In this document: one piece after another, positions 1 through 5,080 of the stretch | Position numbering within the stretch: the stretch's first letter is position 1 | Layout of the letters: the number at the start of each line of letters is the position of its first letter | From: Clostridia bacterium | GTDB lineage: Bacteria > Bacillota > Clostridia > Oscillospirales > CAG-272 | Direction of reading: 5' to 3' | NCBI GenBank assembly: GCA_017453085.1 | Contig: JAFTKV010000039.1 | Location: forward strand, 1 to 7,671 | Length of the DNA: 7,671 bases | Program-made: the position numbers and the translations under genes | The notes under the pieces: generated by a model | The model's database searches: none | The model's input: the letters and a program-made list of their open reading frames with translations, nothing else | What the model was told of the DNA's origin: nothing

Positions 1-4
1 ACCT

Positions 5-745
5 ATGCCCAGATTCTTTCTTCCTCCCGCCGCCTTTGAAGGCGTATCTGCGGGGGATCTTGTTACCATAACCGGCGACGATGCCCGTCATATCTCCCTT
101 TCCCTCCGGATGCGGGTGGGCGACGGAGTCACCCTCTGCGACGGCGCAGGGGTAGAGTACGACGGTACCCTCGTCTCCCTCACCCCCACTGCGGTGGAGG
201 TGGAGATTTCCGCACCCCGCAAGAGCACCCGTGAGATGCCGGTGAAAATCACCCTCTATCAAGGGCTTGCCAAGGGCGACAAAATGGATACCATTATCCA
301 AAAAGCAGTGGAGCTGGGCGTTTCCCGCATTGTTCCCGTCACCACGATGCGCTGCATTATGAAAATGGGCGATAATGCCGATAAAAAGATTGCACGCTGG
401 CAGAAAATTGCAAGCGAAGCGGCAGGGCAGTGCGACCGCGGAAACCTTCCCGAGGTTGCCCCTCCGATCTCCTTCAAGGAAGCCGTTGCGGCTGCCAAGT
501 CGGACGGGCTCTCCCTTTTCTGCTATGAAGAGCCGGGCAAAACCCGATCTCTGTCAGTGCTCCTGCCAGATGCTCCCCCGCAGACGATCTCCTTTTTCGT
601 AGGCCCCGAGGGCGGCTTTGATCCCCGGGAAGCCGATGCGGCGGTAGAGGCAGGGGTCAAGCTCTGTGGACTGGGCCCCCGCATCCTGCGAACCGAGACC
701 GCATCGGGCTACGTTTTGGCTGCAATTTCCATCCGTTACGAATAA
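5..745 (+). CDS. rsmE: 16S rRNA (uracil(1498)-N3)-methyltransferase RsmE
   Basis: Predicted SAM-dependent SPOUT methyltransferase that makes m3U1498 in the 16S rRNA of the small ribosomal subunit; cytoplasmic. The 246 residues match the usual family length of about 240-250. Residues 1 to about 70 fit the N-terminal PUA-like RNA-binding domain (GDDARHISLSLRMRVGD, residues 24-40). The rest fits the knotted SPOUT domain: QGLAKGDKMDTIIQKAVELG (86-105), the SAM-binding FFVGPEGGF loop and, near the C-terminus, LGPRILRTETAS followed by an LAAI helix. The ATG start gives the family-typical M-x-R-F-F opening. Only four bases lie upstream, so its ribosome binding site is outside the window. In many Firmicutes this gene follows prmA, which cannot be seen here. 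It ends in TAA; the next gene is 221 bp away behind its own promoter, so rsmE looks like the end of a preceding transcription unit. Identification is from recalled family motifs and is strong. Confidence 0.95.
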   Translation: MPRFFLPPAAFEGVSAGDLVTITGDDARHISLSLRMRVGDGVTLCDGAGVEYDGTLVSLTPTAVEVEISAPRKSTREMPVKITLYQGLAKGDKMDTIIQKAVELGVSRIVPVTTMRCIMKMGDNADKKIARWQKIASEAAGQCDRGNLPEVAPPISFKEAVAAAKSDGLSLFCYEEPGKTRSLSVLLPDAPPQTISFFVGPEGGFDPREADAAVEAGVKLCGLGPRILRTETASGYVLAAISIRYE

Positions 746-800
746 GCGTTTTTGTATAAGATGACTACTTTGGGCATCATTTGATGCAAATTTGAAAAAA

Positions 801-815
801 ATTTTTTCGAAAATT
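801..815. promoter_or_regulatory. CodY-box-like palindrome in AT-rich promoter upstream region
   Basis: ATTTTTTCGAAAATT matches 12 of 15 positions of the CodY box consensus AATTTTCWGAAAATT as I recall it; the centre TTTTCGAAAA (804-813) is a perfect palindrome. It lies 24 bp upstream of the -35 box. The surrounding DNA is so AT-rich that chance matches are easy, and I cannot tell whether this organism has CodY. Treat as a candidate operator only. Confidence 0.2.
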
Positions 816-838
816 TATTAAAAATGTGAATTTACCTA

Positions 839-867
839 TTGAAATTTCACAAAAAATAGTGTAGAAT
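839..867 (+). promoter_or_regulatory. Sigma-A-type promoter for the PucR-family regulator
   Basis: A -35 box TTGAAA (839-844) and a -10 box TAGAAT (862-867) are separated by exactly 17 bp; each is one mismatch from the TTGACA/TATAAT consensus. The region just upstream (about 794-838) is nearly all A and T with several A-tracts, resembling an UP element. Transcription would start near 874, giving a leader of about 93 nt before the ATG at 967. No other comparable promoter is visible in this spacer. Confidence 0.75.
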
Positions 868-905
868 AATAGTTGTATTGAACAAGACGAAATTTTCGGG
901 CTTGT

Positions 906-936
906 CAGAGTGTCGGGAAAGTGCCCAATCACTCTG
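906..936 (+). promoter_or_regulatory. Stem-loop in the 5' leader of the PucR-family gene
   Basis: Perfect 7-bp arms CAGAGTG (906-912) and CACTCTG (930-936) enclose a second 3-bp GGG/CCC pairing (915-917 with 924-926), so the leader RNA can fold into a hairpin with an internal loop. It ends 15 nt before the Shine-Dalgarno sequence. No U-run follows, so it is not an intrinsic terminator. It could be an operator for autoregulation in DNA or a translational or stability element in RNA; which one is unknown. Confidence 0.45.
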
Positions 937-951
937 CAGGCCGTCAATCTG

Positions 952-959
952 AAAGGAGA
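952..959 (+). promoter_or_regulatory. Ribosome binding site deciding the ATG start at 967
   Basis: AAAGGAGA sits 7 nt before the ATG at 967. The reading frame is open back to a GTG at 910, but that codon has no Shine-Dalgarno sequence and lies inside the leader hairpin, so 967 is taken as the start. Confidence 0.85.
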
Positions 960-966
960 CATTTTT

Positions 967-2055
967 ATGTCGAATCGCTTATTTCAGGGTATTATCTATC
1001 AAATGAAGGACGCAGTTGACCGCGTGATCGGTGTCATCGACGAGACCGGCGTGGTGATTTCCTGCAGTGAGCTGGTGAAGATCGGTGAGATCCGCCAGGG
1101 CATTCGGGACGAGCTGTCCTATACCTCCGAGGTGACCACGCTGGGCGGCTATACCTACCGTGCGCTGGGTGCAGGCGCTGCCAAGAGCGAATACGTGGTA
1201 TTCGTGGAGGGCGAGGACAAGACTGCCGAGCGTCTGTCTATGCTGCTTGCCATCTCTCTGGGCAATATCAAGGTGCTGTACGACGAAAAGCACGACAAAT
1301 CCTCTTTCATCAAGAACATCATTCTGGACAACATCCTTCCCAGCGATATCTACATAAAGTCCAAGGAGCTCCATTTTGCGGGCGACGTTTGCCGCGTGGT
1401 CTTTCTGATCAAGTTCACCGGTAAGAACGACGTGGTGCCCTACGACGTTCTGCAGAATATGTTCCCCGGCAAGAACAAGGATTACGTCATCAGCGTAGGC
1501 GAGCGGGACAGCGTCCTGGTAAAGGAGATCAAGCCCAACTACGATATGAGAGACATCGAAAAGATGGCACGCTCCATTTCGGACACCATCTCCACCGAGT
1601 TCTATACCAAGGTCTCCATCGGCATCGGTACCGTCGTGGACAACATCAAGGATCTGTCCCGTTCCTACAAGGAAGCACAGGTGGCTCTGGAAGTGGGCAA
1701 GGTATTCGACACCGAAAAGGATATCATCTGCTACGACAACCTGGGCATCGGCCGTCTGATCTATCAGCTGCCTACCTCTCTGTGCGAGATGTTCCTGCAG
1801 GAGGTCTTCAAGAAGGGCCCGCTGGAGTCTCTGGACCGCGAGACCCTCACCACCATCCAGGCGTTCTTCGAGAACAACCTGAACGTTTCCGAGACCTCCA
1901 GAAAGCTGTTCGTACACCGTAACACTCTGGTGTACCGTCTGGAAAAGATCCGTAAACTCACCGGTCTGGATCTGAGAGAATTTGAGCACGCCATCACCTT
2001 CAAGGTTGCGCTGATGGTCAAGAAGTATCTCTCCTCCAAGCCCGTAAAATATTAA
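967..2055 (+). CDS. CdaR/PucR-family transcriptional regulator (C-terminal HTH)
   Basis: A 362-residue cytoplasmic protein of the PucR/CdaR type. The C-terminal 74 residues (about 289-362) are a typical PucR C-terminal helix-turn-helix: an AFFENNLNVSETSRKLFVHR stretch followed by NTLVYRLEKIRKLTGLDL. The middle (about 150-270, including SIGIGTVVDNIKDLSRSYKE and AQVALEVGKVF) matches the GGDEF-like domain found in CdaR regulators, which normally lacks cyclase activity. Residues 1-130 are a divergent N-terminal region that may sense a ligand; I do not recognise the ligand. Family members regulate purine, carbohydrate-diacid or amino-acid genes, but no such target gene is adjacent, so the regulon cannot be named. 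The gene has its own promoter and a structured leader and is followed by a probable terminator, so it appears monocistronic. Family assignment is strong; function is unknown. Confidence 0.88.
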   Translation: MSNRLFQGIIYQMKDAVDRVIGVIDETGVVISCSELVKIGEIRQGIRDELSYTSEVTTLGGYTYRALGAGAAKSEYVVFVEGEDKTAERLSMLLAISLGNIKVLYDEKHDKSSFIKNIILDNILPSDIYIKSKELHFAGDVCRVVFLIKFTGKNDVVPYDVLQNMFPGKNKDYVISVGERDSVLVKEIKPNYDMRDIEKMARSISDTISTEFYTKVSIGIGTVVDNIKDLSRSYKEAQVALEVGKVFDTEKDIICYDNLGIGRLIYQLPTSLCEMFLQEVFKKGPLESLDRETLTTIQAFFENNLNVSETSRKLFVHRNTLVYRLEKIRKLTGLDLREFEHAITFKVALMVKKYLSSKPVKY

Positions 2056-2076
2056 GTCTGAACAACATGGGCTTGT

Positions 2077-2118
2077 CCGCAAATCTGCGGCGTGACCTGA
2101 TCCACATCCGTTCCGGAT
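2077..2118 (+). other. Two short hairpins downstream of the regulator gene
   Basis: CCGCA (2077-2081) pairs with TGCGG (2086-2090) around a 4-nt loop, and ATCCG (2106-2110) pairs with CGGAT (2114-2118) around TTC. They lie in tandem just before the larger hairpin at 2121-2156. Neither is followed by a U-run. They may protect the 3' end of the regulator transcript; this is inference from the sequence alone. Confidence 0.35.
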
Positions 2119-2120
2119 AT

Positions 2121-2156
2121 TCAAAATTGGGGGACCGAAGCGTCTCCCAATTTTGA
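2121..2156. terminator. Probable intrinsic (possibly bidirectional) terminator
   Basis: A 15-bp stem, TCAAAATTGGGGGAC paired with GTCTCCCAATTTTGA with one G-U wobble, closes a 6-nt CGAAGC loop. The GC-rich core is followed on the + strand by AATTTT and preceded by AAAATT, so it can act as a short-U-tract terminator in either direction. It lies 65 bp after the regulator stop codon and 84 bp before ftsE, separating the two transcription units. The T-run is only four bases, so termination may be partial. Confidence 0.6.
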
Positions 2157-2240
2157 GGAATCGGCGGCTATCTTCGTGTGATCCGTCATCGCCGGACGCT
2201 TTTGCGGTGAGCTCTGTTTTGTCTGTATGTAAGTATAAAC

Positions 2241-3566
2241 ATGATTGAACTCAGGAATGTAACCAAAAACCACGAGGGCGGTTTTACCGCTCTTGAGCAG
2301 GTTGATCTGCAGATTTCCGACGGTGAACTGGTCTTTATCGTCGGCGGCTCGGGCGCGGGAAAAACCACCCTGGCAGGTCTGCTGATCGCCGAATATAAGC
2401 CTACTTCGGGTACGATCACGGTGGACGGTACGGAGCTTGGTGCCCTGAAAAAGGGCAAGGTTCCCCTCTACCGACGGAAGCTGGGCATCCTGTTCCGTGA
2501 CTTCCGTCTGTTCCCCGAGAAGACCGTCTACGACAACGTGGCGTTTGCGCTGCGGGTGGTGGGCGAGCCCTCCTCCTCCATTCGGATGAAGGTGAACGCC
2601 GCCCTGCGGATGGTGGAGCTTGCCGATAAAGGCAAATGCTGCATCGATCAGCTGTCGGGGCTGGAGCAGCAGAAGGTTGCCCTTGCCCGTGCGCTGGCCA
2701 ACGGTGCGTCGATCCTTGTCGCAGATGAGCCCTGCGGAAACGTGGATCCCGTCCAGAGCCGCGAGCTGATCGAGCTGTTCTGTCGGATCCAGAGCCGTTA
2801 TCAGAAGACGGTGGTTCTGCTGACCCACGATCGGGAGCTGGCTGAGTCCTTCGGCAAGCGGACGGTCTATCTGCAGCGGGGGCGGATCGTGAACGACGTG
2901 GCGGCCGTGACTGCCGACGAGGAGATCCTGGCCGAAGCAGCGGAGGAAGCTGCTAAAGCGGCAACCGAGGAAGCCGTCGAAGCCCCTGTTGAAGAGGTTT
3001 TCGAAGAGGCTGTTGAGGAAGTGACCGAAGAAGCTCTCGAAGATCCCGTTGAAGAAGTTTTCGAAGAGGCTGTTGAAGAAGTAGCCGAGGAGGCTCTCGA
3101 AGATCCCGTTGAGGAGGTTTTCGAAGAGGCCGTTGAAGAAGTATCCGAAGAAGCTCTCGAAGATCCTGTTGAGGAGGTTTTCGAAGAGGCCGTTGAAGAA
3201 GTGACCGAGGAGGCTCTCGAAGATCCCGTTGAAGAAGTTTTCGAAGAGGCTGTTGAGGAAGTGACCGAGGAAGCCGTCGAAGTGGTTGCCGAAGAGGCAG
3301 TCGAAGCGACGGCGGAGCCCCTGCAAACGCCTGCGGATGCACCTGCCGTTGAGGAGACTGCGGTGTATCAGCTGCCCACGTGGACGGCGGAAAAGGCTGC
3401 GGACGGTGAAACGATGGAGGTGCGCTCTGCCAATATTTCCACCGACGCGCTGGAGTCCGTGCTGGCCGAGCTGTTTGCCGGAGAGGGGCTGGGCGGCGTA
3501 TTCGACGCTCCCACCGAGTCTGCGTCCGACGCACCCCGCGCCGATCATGAGGAGGAGACGAAATGA
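2241..3566 (+). CDS. ftsE: Cell division ATP-binding protein FtsE with long acidic-repeat C-terminal extension
   Basis: Cytoplasmic ATPase of the FtsEX complex, which couples division to peptidoglycan hydrolase control. Residues 1 to about 222 are the ABC domain: Walker A GGSGAGKT (35-42), FtsE-like KTVYDNVAFAL (94-104), signature-like LSGLEQQKVALARAL (138-152), Walker B ILVADEP (158-164), D-loop GNVD (166-169) and H-loop His196. Three normally conserved positions differ: the A-loop aromatic residue is His11, the Q-loop Gln is Arg86 (LFRDFRLF), and the second signature Gly is Leu141. Typical FtsE is about 220-230 residues; this one is 441. The extra 215 residues begin with an Ala/Glu linker, carry five 20-residue acidic repeats (249-348), and end in a Pro/Ala/Glu-rich tail with a short hydrophobic segment (LESVLAELF, 406-414). 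The ATG gives the canonical M-I-x-L opening, but no clear Shine-Dalgarno precedes it and a stop codon at 2208 blocks upstream extension. The stop overlaps ftsX by 4 bp. FtsE identity rests on the ftsX neighbour plus motifs. Confidence 0.92.
   Translation: MIELRNVTKNHEGGFTALEQVDLQISDGELVFIVGGSGAGKTTLAGLLIAEYKPTSGTITVDGTELGALKKGKVPLYRRKLGILFRDFRLFPEKTVYDNVAFALRVVGEPSSSIRMKVNAALRMVELADKGKCCIDQLSGLEQQKVALARALANGASILVADEPCGNVDPVQSRELIELFCRIQSRYQKTVVLLTHDRELAESFGKRTVYLQRGRIVNDVAAVTADEEILAEAAEEAAKAATEEAVEAPVEEVFEEAVEEVTEEALEDPVEEVFEEAVEEVAEEALEDPVEEVFEEAVEEVSEEALEDPVEEVFEEAVEEVTEEALEDPVEEVFEEAVEEVTEEAVEVVAEEAVEATAEPLQTPADAPAVEETAVYQLPTWTAEKAADGETMEVRSANISTDALESVLAELFAGEGLGGVFDAPTESASDAPRADHEEETK
2985..3284 (+). 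repeat. Five 60-bp tandem repeats encoding acidic 20-residue units in FtsE
   Basis: Five contiguous in-frame 60-bp units start at 2985, 3045, 3105, 3165 and 3225. Each encodes PVEEVFEEAV followed by EEVxEEALED, where x is T, A, S, T, T in order; the fifth unit ends in AVEV instead of ALED. Each full unit has 10 acidic and no basic residues. Within a unit there is a nested four-residue period, two mostly hydrophobic residues then two acidic ones. Units differ mainly by synonymous GAA/GAG, GTT/GTA/GTG and CCC/CCT changes. Degenerate partial copies flank the block (TEEAVEA before, VAEEAVEA after). Confidence 0.97.
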
Positions 3567-4510
3567 AAAACTTCAGCTTGTCCTTCGTTATCTCCCAGGG
3601 TTTTTCCCAGATCCTCAAGACCGCAATTATGAGCATCGTCACCGTTCTGGTGCTGGCAGGCAGCCTGCTGGTGCTGGGCTCCGTGGGACTGTTTCAGTTC
3701 AACGTGGACGAAAACCTGGCGGAGCTTTCCGCAGAGGGGGACGTGGTGATCTTTTTACAGGCCGACTGCACCGACGCGGAGATCGGGCAGGTGGAGACTT
3801 TGCTGGAGTCCTATCGGCAGGAGGGACTGATCCACTCCTATACTTACGAGTCCAAAGAGGACGCGCTCCGCTCCGAAATGATCAAATTCGGTGATTATCC
3901 CGAGCTGTTTCAGTCGATCCAGGCGGGAAATAATCCCTACCGTCCCTCCTTTGCCGTGCGCATCGGACAGAAGGACGATATTGCGCTGCTCTTGCAGCGG
4001 CTGCAGGGGGTTACCCTGACTCGTGCCGGTCAGTCCGGCGAGGGCGTGCCCTTCCATCCCGTTGCCAACGCCGTCACCCACACCGAGGCGGTGGCAACGG
4101 TGGAGGAGATCGTTGGTGGAATCCGCTCGGCGGCAATCGTGCTGCTGGTGATCCTTCTGACGGTGGGGCTGTTCGTTCTGATGAACACGGTACGGCTGGC
4201 GATCTTCAGTCGCCGCAAGGAGCTGGCGGTGATGCGCTACGTGGGCGCAACCCACTCCTGCCTCACCGCACCGTTTATCGTGCAGGGGCTGGCACTGGGC
4301 TTTTTGTCCGCCGTGCTGGCATTCTTCCTGCAGTGGCTTCTGTACGGGGAGCTGACCGGCTATCTGTCCGAGCAGTACGGTCTTCTGACCCTGCTTTCCT
4401 TTGACTCGCTCTGGTATTACCTGTTGGCGGCGTTCCTGTTTGTGGGGCTCTTCGTGGGAGCCGTCGGCGGTGCGCTGGCCACCGGTCGGTATCTGCAGGA
4501 CAAGGAGTGA
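3563..4510 (+). CDS. ftsX: Cell division permease-like protein FtsX
   Basis: Membrane partner of FtsE. The 315 residues contain four transmembrane segments: about 21-44, 190-212, 236-260 and 282-306. The external loop between TM1 and TM2 (about 45-185) carries the FtsX-type GNNPYRPSFAVRIGQKDDI segment, equivalent to the family's NPLP-S-F-V motif, and is where FtsX normally binds its hydrolase partner. After TM2 comes the highly conserved NTVRLAIFSRRKELAVMRYV stretch leading to VGAT, the cytoplasmic loop of FtsX. Translation is coupled to ftsE: the ATG overlaps the ftsE stop as ATGA, and a GGAGGAG Shine-Dalgarno (3551-3557) lies 5 nt upstream. The next gene, 30 bp on, encodes the likely extracellular partner. 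FtsX does not transport a substrate; it is thought to transmit ATP-driven movement to that partner. Assignment is firm. Confidence 0.96.
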   Translation: MKNFSLSFVISQGFSQILKTAIMSIVTVLVLAGSLLVLGSVGLFQFNVDENLAELSAEGDVVIFLQADCTDAEIGQVETLLESYRQEGLIHSYTYESKEDALRSEMIKFGDYPELFQSIQAGNNPYRPSFAVRIGQKDDIALLLQRLQGVTLTRAGQSGEGVPFHPVANAVTHTEAVATVEEIVGGIRSAAIVLLVILLTVGLFVLMNTVRLAIFSRRKELAVMRYVGATHSCLTAPFIVQGLALGFLSAVLAFFLQWLLYGELTGYLSEQYGLLTLLSFDSLWYYLLAAFLFVGLFVGAVGGALATGRYLQDKE

Positions 4511-4540
4511 GCCGCATACCGATGGAAAGGGTAGAATACA

Positions 4541-5044
4541 ATGAATAAGCGCAGAAATGCACGAAAATGGATCTGCTGGGTGCTCCTGCTGCTGGTGACG
4601 CTCTGCGCTCTGCCGGGCACGGCGGAGAATGCACCTGCTACTGCTCCGTCGGAAGAGACCGGAGAGAGCGGCGGCACCGCAGACGCCACCGTGGAGGCGA
4701 TCGCGGGCGAGATCGATTCGATCCGAGCGAAGCTTTCCACCGTGGATCAGCAGCTTTCCGCACTGCAGCCCACGGCGGGCAGCGTGTGGGAGCAAAAGGC
4801 GCTTCTGGATCAGCAGGTCACTCTGCTGGCATCCGAGGTGGCGGCGCTGGACCGTCTCTTGTCTCATTACGATGCGCGGATCGGGCAGAGCATTGCCGAG
4901 ATCGAAGAGCTGCAGACCGTATACGATGAAGAATTTCAGGTGCTGGCGGTTCGGCTGCGGCAATCCTACGAGGAGGGCATGCCCGGGCTGCTGGAGTATT
5001 TCGGCCGCTCGGAAAGCCTGCTGTCCCTGTTGGTGGGACTGTAG
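4541..5044 (+). CDS. N-terminal fragment: signal peptide plus coiled coil of the EnvC-like protein
   Basis: If TAG 5042-5044 terminates translation, this is the product: 167 residues, with a basic N-terminus (MNKRRNARK), a hydrophobic core and likely signal peptidase I cleavage after GTA at residue 28. An acidic/Thr-Ala linker and a heptad-like coiled coil follow. It ends abruptly in SLLSLLVGL, in the middle of the conserved segment that joins the two helices of such proteins. It would be exported without a hydrolase domain. A free coiled coil might still bind FtsX, but it would have no LytM domain. Confidence 0.6.
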   Translation: MNKRRNARKWICWVLLLLVTLCALPGTAENAPATAPSEETGESGGTADATVEAIAGEIDSIRAKLSTVDQQLSALQPTAGSVWEQKALLDQQVTLLASEVAALDRLLSHYDARIGQSIAEIEELQTVYDEEFQVLAVRLRQSYEEGMPGLLEYFGRSESLLSLLVGL

Positions 5045-5080
5045 CGGCGCGATGAGATCGAAGCCTACGATCGGGCACTG

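Noticed and set aside
774..807. GCATCA/TGATGC palindrome plus later T-run considered as the rsmE terminator
   Set aside because: The loop would be only 2-4 nt, the stem is weak, and the T-run (802-807) begins 14 bases after the stem rather than directly after it.
979..2124. A 381-codon minus-strand frame opposite the PucR-family regulator
   Set aside because: The + strand frame has a promoter, a ribosome binding site and a clear HTH domain; the antisense translation shows no family features.
2985..3284. Regular 60-bp repeats considered as a CRISPR array or minisatellite
   Set aside because: The units are contiguous without spacers, in-frame with ftsE, and conserved at the protein level, so they are coding repeats.
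2121..3548. A 475-codon minus-strand frame with Phe/Asn/Leu-rich repeats
   Set aside because: The repeats are simply the complement of the GAA/GAG-rich ftsE repeats, which cannot produce stop codons in that frame. It is a shadow of the ftsE tail.
3286..3894. A 202-codon + strand frame overlapping the ftsE end and ftsX start
   Set aside because: Arg/Pro-rich out-of-frame translation across two well-supported genes; no ribosome binding site.
5056..5072. A hairpin (GATCG...CGATC) 12 nt after the in-frame TAG, considered as a readthrough or pyrrolysine-insertion element
   Set aside because: The stem is only 5 bp with a 7-nt loop, such short repeats are frequent in this GATC-rich coding sequence, and nothing in the window suggests pyrrolysine use.
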